A stretch of DNA of 64,000 bases from JBCBGF01 sp038526915 (GTDB taxonomy: Bacteria; Pseudomonadota; Alphaproteobacteria; Rhodobacterales; Rhodobacteraceae). Positions 52,511 to 60,232 of this stretch are shown here, in pieces (position 1 is the stretch's first letter; the number at the start of each line of letters is the position of its first letter). The notes beneath the pieces were generated by a model. That model was not told where the DNA came from, did not search any database, and was given only the letters and a program-made list of their open reading frames with translations. The stretch lies in the NCBI GenBank assembly GCA_038526915.1, contig JBCBGF010000004.1, positions 248,001-312,000 on the forward strand, in the 5' to 3' direction. Both the position numbers and the translations under genes were made by a program.

Positions 52511-53842
52511 TTACGAGGCGCGCGCGGATTGAGTTTCTTCGGCAACGATCTCGGCCACATTGTGCCGAAGATCCGCCAAAAACTCCTCGACAGCATCATT
52601 GGCCTTTGGTCTCTGCGCGTCGAGTATCGCCGCCAACTGACGGATCATCACAGTCTGCAAAGAGACGAGATGCGCAACATCGGGCCCCTGCGCCGGCCTC
52701 TCAGATGCCCGCGCGATCGCTGCAGCCAGATCCGACAGCCCGGCCCCAAGCCCGTCCATACCGCCAGCCACCCCGTCCGTTTCTGCGGCCTCTGACATTG
52801 ATTGCAGACCGTCCGACACACGCTCCAATCGCCCAAGAGCATGAGCAAACGCCGTTGTAAATCGCGCAAACGCACGGTTCGCCTCGGACATGTCAGGTCG
52901 TGGCAGGGGCCGGTCTGCCACCTCGTGCACCGCAGCAGACATGGCCGCAAAAGCCTCTCTCTGATCGGACATCACCGTTTCAAGCGCGACCAGTCTTTCC
53001 GACAGCTGCGTCACGGCATCGTCTCGACCCGGGGCACCCAAGCCCGCCTCGGTTGGGGCGAACACTTCCGAACCTTGGAGCGCAGCGCCCGCATGATCGA
53101 CACCCACCGACGTAGCATCAGACGCGTCCATCTCGGCGCCACTGTCCGTGGGATCCGCCTCGTCCGGTTCGCATTCCCCTAGGACCGGTTCACTTTCCAG
53201 GCTGTCCACTCCGCTTCCATCCGCCGCCGATCCGCTCTCCCCCGCGGCCGGTTCCGATCCATCGGGCAGAAAGCTCAACTCAAAGATGCCGTCTTCGTTG
53301 TCCGCAGCATCTTCAACTGGCTCTTCAGGATGTGGTGCCGGGCCCATATTCTCCGCAGTCAATAGCAGAGGGTCGCCCATAGGCTCGGAATCGCGCGCAC
53401 CTGCCTCCAGTGCAGGTTCTCCCTCATTGCCTGGGGCCTCATCCACCGGTTCCGCGGCGGGTTCGACAGGCGGATTCCGATGCCCTGTCACAGCAGCAAG
53501 ATCGCGCCCGATCCGCGCTTCCAACTCTTGGATGGCTGCGTCTATTGCGGCCAACCTTTCACGGTCACTCACGTGCGGAGGCGCAGCAGCAGGTTCGCCG
53601 TCTGGATGCAGCGCGCGCGCCGACAGGTTCAAGGCGGCAAGTGTGTCGGGAAGGCCTTGGGGCATGTGAACCGCCACCGTTCCATCGGGCAAGGGAACTG
53701 GGTTTTCGAGACCCGCCGACAGGCACCGTTGGATCAGCGCCGCACCCGAAAGCGGACGCTCGCCCGAGCCGGTGATGATATGGGTGATCCTATTCTGACT
53801 AAGCAGCAGTTCGATATGGTCTTGGGCACTGTCCTGCGGCAT
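52511..53842 (-). CDS. Unrecognised acidic protein within the gas-vesicle cluster
   Basis: 443 residues. The first ~100 residues look folded (IELLLSQNRITHIITGSGERPL...). Residues ~130-265 are strongly acidic and rich in Pro, Glu, Asp, Ala and Gly, so probably disordered. The last ~165 are helical and probably coiled-coil (LSERLVALETVMSDQREAFA, FARFTTAFAHALGRLERV, ending VEEFLADLRHNVAEIV). No membrane segment or signal is seen. It lies between gvpK (99 bases) and gvpA (124 bases) on the same strand. I see no 33-residue repeats like GvpC, so its role is unknown; a shell-binding or clustering protein is a guess. Confidence 0.82.
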   Translation of the reverse strand: MPQDSAQDHIELLLSQNRITHIITGSGERPLSGAALIQRCLSAGLENPVPLPDGTVAVHMPQGLPDTLAALNLSARALHPDGEPAAAPPHVSDRERLAAIDAAIQELEARIGRDLAAVTGHRNPPVEPAAEPVDEAPGNEGEPALEAGARDSEPMGDPLLLTAENMGPAPHPEEPVEDAADNEDGIFELSFLPDGSEPAAGESGSAADGSGVDSLESEPVLGECEPDEADPTDSGAEMDASDATSVGVDHAGAALQGSEVFAPTEAGLGAPGRDDAVTQLSERLVALETVMSDQREAFAAMSAAVHEVADRPLPRPDMSEANRAFARFTTAFAHALGRLERVSDGLQSMSEAAETDGVAGGMDGLGAGLSDLAAAIARASERPAQGPDVAHLVSLQTVMIRQLAAILDAQRPKANDAVEEFLADLRHNVAEIVAEETQSARAS

Positions 53843-53941
53843 GGGCGCGGTCCTTGGTGATCGCCCCTTTTGATACGGGAAAGGGCACTTTCGACTACAT
53901 CCCGGTCTAGGCGACCAGCCTTAACGGGGCCCTAAATCCGA

Positions 53942-54289
53942 TCAAACGGTTCGGCCAAGCGGCCCAAGATCGAGGGAGAGATCACCAGGCGTCAGGCCAA
54001 AGCCGGCGGCCACCTTATGAATGGCCTGTTCCGAGCGCATCAATGTCAGCCCAAGCGCCTCTTCCTGATCCGCCGTCAAGGACCCCGCTTCAACGCGGCG
54101 GATGGCCTGCAACTCCATCAGTTGGCGCAACAGCTCCATCAGACCCAAAACAACACGCGCGAGGTCCTGTTCGACAGTCTCCGAGTTCAAAGACAAACGC
54201 GCCCCTGCATCACGACCATTGGTTGCGCCATGGCCAAGGGCGGCAAGACCCTCCGAAAGATCAAACTCAAACCAATCAGGATCTTGCAT
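53942..54289 (-). CDS. gvpK: Gas vesicle protein GvpK
   Basis: 115 residues. The family stretches LARVVLGLMELLRQLMELQAIRRVEAGSL and ADQEEALGLTLMRSEQAI match GvpK, an essential assembly protein. Its start lies 14 bases inside gvpL, so the two are coupled. The N-terminus is longer and Gly-rich (LAALGHGATNGRDAGAR). It is followed by 99 bases before the acidic gene. Confidence 0.95.
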   Translation of the reverse strand: MQDPDWFEFDLSEGLAALGHGATNGRDAGARLSLNSETVEQDLARVVLGLMELLRQLMELQAIRRVEAGSLTADQEEALGLTLMRSEQAIHKVAAGFGLTPGDLSLDLGPLGRTV

Positions 54290-54878
54290 TGCAAGAACTC
54301 CAGAGGACCGCGCTTGGGGGCCAGGGGCCCGTGATGGTCACGTCGATGTCTTCCTGATCTGACGTGCACAGCAACGCGTGATCTCGAAGCGCCTCCATTG
54401 TCCGCCTGAAGTTCTGGCGCGAGGTTAGGATGTGGGCCGCACAGCCGCTGCGGATCAACTGAGTTTGCATTGCCTCGGTGTGAACGGGCTCTCGAAGACT
54501 GCCAAGTATCCGCCCGACAGTCCCAGCCGCGTGTACCTTCGATATGTGTAGATCCCGTGCGTGGTGCAAATACGCGCGGCCGTTATCCCCAACCCGCGAC
54601 GCCGCAGGTTGTCTCGGGCTCAGCACCATCGAGATCTGGCACAACCCATGCACCCGCTTCAGACCCAGGTATAGAGCATCAACACTTGGTGCCTTCACGC
54701 GATTTGCGGCAAGAACCGGATCAAATGCCCTATAAAGGAGGTTCTGCAGAGCCAAACGCGCGCGCGGCCGCCCCGCTTCTCGCACCGGGAAAACAGCCGA
54801 AACGGCTCCACAGGCGACAAGGCGCAGGCCAACGGGGGCGGTCTGCTCAGGTTCGACCCAAGCCACCGGTTGGGTCAC
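54276..54878 (-). CDS. Gas vesicle protein of the GvpL/GvpF family (third paralogue)
   Basis: 200 residues with a GTG start in a GTGA overlap with gvpS; I find no better start. The C-terminal DVTITGPWPPSAVLW is the conserved end of GvpL/F proteins (VTGPWPPY in Bacillus GvpL). The body is Arg-rich and short compared with GvpF. GvpF/L proteins bind GvpA and help start the vesicle. Three other members are in the cluster. Confidence 0.8.
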   Translation of the reverse strand: MTQPVAWVEPEQTAPVGLRLVACGAVSAVFPVREAGRPRARLALQNLLYRAFDPVLAANRVKAPSVDALYLGLKRVHGLCQISMVLSPRQPAASRVGDNGRAYLHHARDLHISKVHAAGTVGRILGSLREPVHTEAMQTQLIRSGCAAHILTSRQNFRRTMEALRDHALLCTSDQEDIDVTITGPWPPSAVLWSSCNARS

Positions 54879-55093
54879 TGGCTTTGGTCCTTGCGCGTTT
54901 TGTCGGGCGTGGTCAGAACTGCGTTGAGGCCAAGGTAGACAAGGTCGATCCCAGCAACGCTCAACCAAACCTCCCCGCTGAGGACAACACCGTGGTCCAG
55001 CAGACCGTCGATCAGATCGACCAAACGATCATCGCCATGCATCACCACGTCTTCAGGTGTCGCGATCGAGACCGTCCCGCCCGGCTGCATCAT
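54875..55093 (-). CDS. gvpS: Gas vesicle protein GvpS (GvpA family)
   Basis: 72 residues. DLIDGLLDHGVVLSGEVWLS, followed by VAGIDLVYLGLNAVL, is close to Bacillus GvpS (VILDKGVAIKGDLIISIAG), a minor GvpA-like protein found beside gvpK. The start is the ATG in the ATGATG that overlaps the preceding stop. It lies between two GvpF/L-type genes. Confidence 0.88.
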   Translation of the reverse strand: MMQPGGTVSIATPEDVVMHGDDRLVDLIDGLLDHGVVLSGEVWLSVAGIDLVYLGLNAVLTTPDKTRKDQSQ

Positions 55094-55797
55094 CTCAGGT
55101 CCGCCTTGGCAAAGCTGTAACACGGCCCAGGCCCGACCACCCGGATCGTCAGCGCGAGCGACGATGCCTTAGCAGCGGATGCGCACAACAGATCCTGCAT
55201 CGATTTTGCGTTTGTACGCTCAATCAAAAGTGTTCCTTTGGCCAAGGCCCGCCCAGATGTTCCTTCGACCCATTCGGCATCACGCCCCAGCAAAGAAACA
55301 CGTCCCACAACATCGGCAACAAAATCGGCACGCGCCTCGGCAAGACTGCGCCGCCAATCGCGGCGCTCGCGCCGGCCTTGGATGTACGTTCGACCCCGTG
55401 ACGGGGTCTTTTCTGGCACTGCGGAGGTCTCCGGACCGTCTAATGCCCTCGCCACAAAGGCCAGACTATATTCGACACATCCTTCCAAACGTTTCATACC
55501 AGCGGTCAGTGGTGCCTGAGCGCTGGACAGCTCTTGCGCCAACTCGCGCTCGGACGAAAACGCGGTGCCATAACGCACTGGCAAAACATCCCCGATCCGG
55601 CAATAGCTTGTCAGCAACTGATGATGGTCCATGGCGCCATCGATCTGCGCAGTTTCGACCTCCGTCTCGCTCGAAGCCGCTGACAACGGTGTCACCAGGG
55701 CTGACAACGCCCCCAACGCGACGCGACGGTGCGGAATGGCATCGCGCGGGTGCGGTATGCCCGCCGGTGCCACACCGTGCAGCATGACCGCGCTCAT
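55090..55797 (-). CDS. Gas vesicle protein of the GvpF/GvpL family (second paralogue)
   Basis: 235 residues. The GvpF/L pattern is seen at YCRIGDVLPVRYGTAFSSE (the conserved P-x-R-Y/F-G region) and in the end IRVVGPGPCYSFAKADLR. The rest is divergent from gvpF. It overlaps the previous gene by four bases and gvpS by four bases. Its specific task within the assembly complex is not known. Confidence 0.85.
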   Translation of the reverse strand: MSAVMLHGVAPAGIPHPRDAIPHRRVALGALSALVTPLSAASSETEVETAQIDGAMDHHQLLTSYCRIGDVLPVRYGTAFSSERELAQELSSAQAPLTAGMKRLEGCVEYSLAFVARALDGPETSAVPEKTPSRGRTYIQGRRERRDWRRSLAEARADFVADVVGRVSLLGRDAEWVEGTSGRALAKGTLLIERTNAKSMQDLLCASAAKASSLALTIRVVGPGPCYSFAKADLR

Positions 55798-56729
55798 GCG
55801 ACGGCCACCTGGGTCGGGTGCCAGGATTGCGCATCGCCGTAGAGCTCAACAAGATGCAACTGCGATGCGGGCTGGGACAACCTCAACTCGGCCTCGACAA
55901 TGCGGGCAGCCCGGCGAATGTGATCGGCCGGCTTCAGCCCCGCGCGAAGGGCAGCCTGCCGTGCCCGCTGCACATCAAGCAGAGAAGTATCGGCTGGAGT
56001 CTCTAGAAGGCGACGGGCGGCCGCCTGTTCCGCACGACCGATCGCCTCAACACGTAGCGCACAGAAAGACATCGCCGGCGATGGGCCAATCTGCTGGATT
56101 CGGAACCCATCCGGCCAGATTGCATCTATCTTTTGGACTGCGGCATCGAGAACGTGATGCGCTTCATCGCACACCAACAGGACTGTGTTCGCGATCATCG
56201 CCTCTTCCCGAGGCAACTCCGCACACTCGACAGCGATCTCATCCAGTGTATCGGCGATCTGAGCATGAAGCCGGGCCGACAGGCGTTCGACAGCTGACGT
56301 GACTTGCCGCGGGGCAACTTCGCCTGCAGCGAACAAAGGACCCAACTCCGGCGTATCGCGAAACCGGTGTAAAACGCGGTCCTGCTGCCAGGTGACCTTG
56401 ATCTGAAACTGCGACTTGCCACGCAATCGATCCATCCCGGTCTGAATCAGGGGCGCGTTCACCGCAAGAAGTTCAGATGTCGCCTCCAGCGATAGCCGCA
56501 CCCCCGGCACCGCAGGCATGACCGGGCCGAAAGGCATGAGGGTTTCAAGCAGTTCCATGCGCCGGGGTGCGTCTGCAACGCGCTGACGACGCAGCGCGTT
56601 GCGCAACGAAAACCCGGTGCGCGCGGGGAGCAGGACGGCCACCAAATCGCCCGAGCCCACCACCACCAGCGGATCGGGCAGAGTATCCGGCAGGGTGCCA
56701 AGTATGACGGCCAGCAACTCGTGGGTCAT
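55794..56729 (-). CDS. Gas vesicle protein of the GvpF/GvpL family (first paralogue, long)
   Basis: 311 residues. Weaker GvpF/L features: TLMPFGPVMPAVPGVRLSLE, RGKSQFQIKVTWQQDRVLHRF, and the end RIQQIGPSPAMSFCALRVE. The final ~75 residues (QAAARRLLETPADTSLLDVQRARQAALRAG onward) are an additional helical extension not found in typical family members. A 34-base gap separates it from gvpG, and it overlaps the next gene by four bases. Confidence 0.78.
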   Translation of the reverse strand: MTHELLAVILGTLPDTLPDPLVVVGSGDLVAVLLPARTGFSLRNALRRQRVADAPRRMELLETLMPFGPVMPAVPGVRLSLEATSELLAVNAPLIQTGMDRLRGKSQFQIKVTWQQDRVLHRFRDTPELGPLFAAGEVAPRQVTSAVERLSARLHAQIADTLDEIAVECAELPREEAMIANTVLLVCDEAHHVLDAAVQKIDAIWPDGFRIQQIGPSPAMSFCALRVEAIGRAEQAAARRLLETPADTSLLDVQRARQAALRAGLKPADHIRRAARIVEAELRLSQPASQLHLVELYGDAQSWHPTQVAVA

Positions 56730-56763
56730 ACCGCGGCTCCAGAGTGAAAAGGGGCGTATGGCA

Positions 56764-56997
56764 TCATCCGCCCAGCCCGCGCAGGCGCATCAAGAGGGTG
56801 GTTTCAGCCGCGTCATACGCGTCTTCGGTGATCCGGCCTGACAAAAGATCCGCCTCCAATCGGGCGAGTTCTGCGCGAATCCTGGCCGGGTCATTCAACT
56901 CCTCTTCCGCCGTTTCATGTATCTTCCGCGCCAGCCAAAGGCTGCCAGTCAACGGACCGGCCACGGGTAACGTAACAAGGCGCGACAAAACCCCCAT
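56764..56997 (-). CDS. gvpG: Gas vesicle protein GvpG
   Basis: 77 residues: MGVLSRLVTLPVAGPLTGSL, then KIHETAEEELNDPARIRAEL and RITEDAYDAAETTLLMRL. The first part is the conserved GvpG start and the last part the helical end. GvpG is an essential small assembly protein next to gvpF in most clusters, as here. Its ATG overlaps the gvpF stop by one base (TGATG). Confidence 0.96.
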   Translation of the reverse strand: MGVLSRLVTLPVAGPLTGSLWLARKIHETAEEELNDPARIRAELARLEADLLSGRITEDAYDAAETTLLMRLRGLGG

Positions 56998-57770
56998 CAG
57001 GCCGCAACCTCGTCTGGCGCATCCCCCAGCGAGAGCTTCAGAAAGTTGTACGCGGGGCCTGGGCCAACAATGCGCGCCTGAAGTGGTGCGGCGGCCGTAA
57101 ATTTGGACTGGTCACAAAACGCCTCCACGGCCGCTGTAAACTGCCCACTCGCTTCGCGCTTCACCAGAAACTCTGCCCGCAAGACCTGTGCATCACTCTC
57201 CGGCGCTTTGAGGACTGAGGCGTCTGCGAACGGCGCAAGATCGGCGGTGGCACGGCGTTGTTCGGCGGCACGGCGTCGGGCCAATGCATCGCCCAAAACG
57301 CGACCGAACTCCGCAACTTGGAAATGTCCGGGGCGTCGGCTTCGGGCCAGCCGATCGCGCATCTGGCGTATAGCCGGGGCGGATTGCAAGGTGGCGTCAA
57401 GCGCATCTTCTTCGGCCGCGGCCAGTCTCACACCAAGCTCCACCCGCCCTCGAAGGGTTTCAATGGCTGCAGCAACTTCGGTGGTTTTCGCGGCAACACG
57501 CTGGGCCACAGCGTCTTGCGACGCCGCCAACATCCCGAACTGCATGGGCAAAACCGTTCCCGCATGCATCGCATGTTCCAAGACGCTGGCATGGTGCAGC
57601 ATAGCCCGTCGCCGGGGCAGGATGTCAGACCCGTCATGGGGCGCGAACACAAGAAACAAGTCGTCCCGCACAGGCGACACCAACGGTGCCGTGTCGCCGA
57701 CAACGGGCGCCAAACTACGCGCGACAGCCGTTTCACTGTCTGACCCCACCAAACCAAAGAGATAAATCAT
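56997..57770 (-). CDS. gvpF: Gas vesicle protein GvpF
   Basis: 257 residues. The best GvpF of the four: MIYLFGLVGSDSE at the start, AMLHHASVLEHAMHAGTVLPMQFGMLAA in the middle, and the end LQARIVGPGPAYNFLKLSL. GvpF binds GvpA in the cytoplasm and is needed to start vesicle formation. It overlaps the gvpH end by four bases and precedes gvpG, the usual F-G order. Confidence 0.95.
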   Translation of the reverse strand: MIYLFGLVGSDSETAVARSLAPVVGDTAPLVSPVRDDLFLVFAPHDGSDILPRRRAMLHHASVLEHAMHAGTVLPMQFGMLAASQDAVAQRVAAKTTEVAAAIETLRGRVELGVRLAAAEEDALDATLQSAPAIRQMRDRLARSRRPGHFQVAEFGRVLGDALARRRAAEQRRATADLAPFADASVLKAPESDAQVLRAEFLVKREASGQFTAAVEAFCDQSKFTAAAPLQARIVGPGPAYNFLKLSLGDAPDEVAA

Positions 57771-58279
57771 TTGTCCGGCTCCGACGGCTGGGTTTGGCGC
57801 AGCTCAAGGACCCCCGCCTCTAACCTGACATCGAGGTCGGTCAGTGCAAGCCCTTGCGGGAAAGGGACATCAACGCGGTATCGCCTGTTCCCGCTTGTCT
57901 CGATGATCAAACGATCGCCGTTCAGTGAGAGGGACAGATCGTCTCGCACCACGCCGGGCAAGTCAGCGGTCAGGGCCCACTGTCCGCCGCGCTGCGACAG
58001 ATCGTAGGATACGGGCCGCACTGCGGCCTCGTCCGTTTCAGATGTATCCAGATTCTCTTTCTCGGACGCGCCACTATCGACAAACCGAACGTGCAAACCT
58101 GCTTCGGCAACGACTTGTCCAAAGCGTGTGTCTACCTCGACGCTGCGGCGAACCTGGCCGTCTTCGCCCGAGTTCAGACGTCGCGATATTTCGGCGACTG
58201 CGTCGTCTATGGCACCCAATAGGTTACTCAGACCCGTTTCGACAGTATCGGTCCGTTCCCGATCCTCGCGATTGCTCAT
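57767..58279 (-). CDS. gvpH: Gas vesicle protein GvpH (Hsp20-like)
   Basis: 170 residues. The N-terminal helical part (VETGLSNLLGAIDDAVAEISRRLN) is followed by an acidic linker and an alpha-crystallin-like domain from about residue 92: YDLSQRGGQWALTADLPGV, SLSLNGDRLIIETSG, RRYRVDVPFPQGL. GvpH acts as a chaperone-type accessory protein. It overlaps gvpJ before it and gvpF after it by four bases each. Confidence 0.88.
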   Translation of the reverse strand: MSNREDRERTDTVETGLSNLLGAIDDAVAEISRRLNSGEDGQVRRSVEVDTRFGQVVAEAGLHVRFVDSGASEKENLDTSETDEAAVRPVSYDLSQRGGQWALTADLPGVVRDDLSLSLNGDRLIIETSGNRRYRVDVPFPQGLALTDLDVRLEAGVLELRQTQPSEPDK

Positions 58280-58596
58280 GCGTCGGCCTCCATCGCTGAA
58301 TTCAGCCGCACGAGGCGATCTTCCAGTTGACTGATGCGGCTCAGCAGATCGCGATTTTCAGCCTCAAGCTCGGTCGCGCGGCCAGAGAGGCCCGGATCAC
58401 GTTCCCACCAGTCGATGCCCATTTCCTTTGCCTTGTCCACGGTCGCGATCAACAGGCGCAGGCGGATCGTCAAAAGCTCGATCCCCACTAGCGATATTGA
58501 GACATCGCCAGCGATGACCACGCCTTTGTCCAGGATACGTTCAAGAACGTCGGCCAGCCCATCCCCGTGAACAGAGCTTTGAATATCCAGGCTCAT
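58276..58596 (-). CDS. gvpJ: Gas vesicle protein GvpJ (GvpA family with C-terminal coiled coil)
   Basis: 106 residues. The GvpA-like part LADVLERILDKGVVIAGDVS and IELLTIRLRLLIATVDKAKE continues into MGIDWWERDPGLSG, which is diagnostic of GvpJ (Bacillus GvpJ has GMDWWENDP). The last ~30 residues are coiled-coil (TELEAENRDLLSRISQLEDRL). It is a minor component that helps shape or start the vesicle. The ATG at 58596 lies in an overlap with the gvpO end. Confidence 0.95.
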   Translation of the reverse strand: MSLDIQSSVHGDGLADVLERILDKGVVIAGDVSISLVGIELLTIRLRLLIATVDKAKEMGIDWWERDPGLSGRATELEAENRDLLSRISQLEDRLVRLNSAMEADA

Positions 58597-58901
58597 GCCG
58601 CGTCCCCTTCTTCGCGGCGATATCGGCGCGTTCGGCTGCACGACAGAATGTCACCGCGCGTGTCGATCGCCACTTCAAATGCGGCGACCAAATCATTGTC
58701 CCCCAGGCGGGCTGGGCTTTCGATGACGTCCACCACAACCGTCCAGGTGCCGTCCGCATCGCGGCTGCAGTGGGAGACTGAGTCAAAGGGCAGGTCCGTG
58801 ACGCCTGACACGGTCCGCCTTGCCAGAGCAACCGCCTCGGCCATCCCCGGCGCACCACGCGGACGGTCCGAGATGAAGGTTCCGCTGGCGCTATGATCCA
58901 T
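58593..58901 (-). CDS. gvpO: Gas vesicle protein GvpO
   Basis: 102 residues. MAEAVALARRTVSGVTDLPFDSVSHCSRD, DGTWTVVVDVIESPARLGDNDLVAAFEVAID and RTRRYRREEG follow the GvpO pattern (DGW-x-V-x-VEV-x-E, YEV-x-LD, RY-x-R). The ATG at 58901 is the last in-frame one before the domain. It overlaps the 87-residue gene by 11 bases and gvpJ by four. Confidence 0.92.
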   Translation of the reverse strand: MDHSASGTFISDRPRGAPGMAEAVALARRTVSGVTDLPFDSVSHCSRDADGTWTVVVDVIESPARLGDNDLVAAFEVAIDTRGDILSCSRTRRYRREEGDAA

Positions 58902-59154
58902 GGGACCCGCCCCGCTGCAACGCCGCAGGCGGTCGCGCAATGATACCCAGAAGGGTGCGCCGCTCACCCACCGCGGTGATAAGTGCCTTTCGGGCCCGGT
59001 CTGCGCGAAGTTCGGCGACCGATATCTCGCGTTCAAGGCGCGCAATATCAAACTCCAGCCGTGAAAGCCTGCCCGCTGCGGCCTGGCTGGTCAGAACACC
59101 CGCGGTATGGGACAAATGCGGTCGCGCAGGGTGGAAAGGCTTCTGGCGATGCAT
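58891..59154 (-). CDS. Small unrecognised protein of the gas-vesicle operon
   Basis: 87 residues. The first ~25 are basic and Pro/His-rich; residues 27-65 form a probable coiled coil (GRLSRLEFDIARLEREISVAE, RADRARKALITAVGERR). It starts with a TAATG overlap on gvpN and ends inside gvpO. It has no membrane segment. I do not recognise it; a scaffold or adaptor for GvpN or GvpO is possible but not shown. Confidence 0.75.
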   Translation of the reverse strand: MHRQKPFHPARPHLSHTAGVLTSQAAAGRLSRLEFDIARLEREISVAELRADRARKALITAVGERRTLLGIIARPPAALQRGGSHGS

Positions 59155-60113
59155 TACGCTCCTGCGCCCCCAGATGGCCGCGACGCGAATACCACTTGAT
59201 CAATCCGCGCTGTATCGACATCCGGTGCCCGCCCCAGCACCACGTCACGGACAATTTGCACAAGTGCGGCGTCGTCCGTGCGATCATTGGCAATGAAATC
59301 GGCCCAGATGCGCGCAATAATCAGCGAGGTGCGCATAGACGGCAATAGCCCTGGCGTGCCCAGCGGACGCAACCCTCGGACAATCGCCACAATGCGCTGC
59401 GCCACGGGCAGCGCAAGCCCGGTCGCGGCCTTCACGATCTCCCCTTCGGTCGCGGCGCTGTAGCCCGCCAGGTTGAACGTCACCAACCTGTCCAAAAGGG
59501 CATCGGGGGCTGAGTTGACCGCGACATAGTCAGCGGGATTTGACGTCAAAATCACCCGGAAACTGGGATGCGCCCGTATATAGGATCGCCCCGTGGGGCC
59601 ACCGGACGACACCAACAAACCCTCCTCAAGGACCGACAAAAGGGCAACGTTCGCCTCGGGCGACGCGCGTGTGAATTCGTCATAGATGAGCGTATTGCCC
59701 CGTTCCATGGCGTCGGCCAGCGCTGCATCACGCCAGTCAATCGATGACTGGGTTTCCTTGCGGCGCACGCTTTGGATGTAGGTATCGACCACAACAGATT
59801 CGCGATGCCCAACCTGGCGTCCGACAAAATCCTCCAATGACAGGCCGTCATGCCCGGTCATCAGCGATACGGGGCGACCGATCGCTTTGGCGATACGCAT
59901 GGCAAGCGCGGTTTTGCCGATCCCCGCGGGACCCGAAAAATGGATCGGGACACCAGCCTCCAGATACTGCCTGCCGCGGTCGACCAAATCACGCACTTCC
60001 GCCGTTTCACAAAACGCACGGCCAGAGCGTGCGGTGGGGCCCGAGGCGTGATGAAGCGCAGCGTCGGATCGCGCGCCCGCGGCAGAGTGTTTGATGGGGC
60101 GCTGTTCGGTCAC
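59154..60113 (-). CDS. gvpN: Gas vesicle protein GvpN (MoxR-type AAA ATPase)
   Basis: 319 residues. Walker A is GPAGIGKT (61-68), Walker B is LIYDEF in GNTLIYDEFTRA, and sensor regions are in LTSNPADYV and LLDRLVTFNLAGY. GvpN is an AAA+ protein that promotes vesicle growth. I use the GTG start (VTEQRPIKH), with an AAGGA sequence about ten bases upstream. It is the first gene of the gas-vesicle operon; about 119 bases separate it from the ligase gene, with no other gene in between. Confidence 0.95.
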   Translation of the reverse strand: MTEQRPIKHSAAGARSDAALHHASGPTARSGRAFCETAEVRDLVDRGRQYLEAGVPIHFSGPAGIGKTALAMRIAKAIGRPVSLMTGHDGLSLEDFVGRQVGHRESVVVDTYIQSVRRKETQSSIDWRDAALADAMERGNTLIYDEFTRASPEANVALLSVLEEGLLVSSGGPTGRSYIRAHPSFRVILTSNPADYVAVNSAPDALLDRLVTFNLAGYSAATEGEIVKAATGLALPVAQRIVAIVRGLRPLGTPGLLPSMRTSLIIARIWADFIANDRTDDAALVQIVRDVVLGRAPDVDTARIDQVVFASRPSGGAGA

Positions 60114-60232
60114 TCAGTCGTCCTTGGTGTGTTTTGCTAGACCCGTGCTCTCACGATTCCGGTTGCCAGCGGGTTAACCTTGACTCTGCAATCACCCCGC
60201 CCGCTCAATTTAGGCGTTGGGGCGTGATCGCG

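Noticed and set aside
53843..53941. Intrinsic terminator between gvpK and the acidic gene
   Set aside because: The GCCC-CTTT / AAAGGGC pairing is interrupted by bulges and no T-run follows, so I could not support it.
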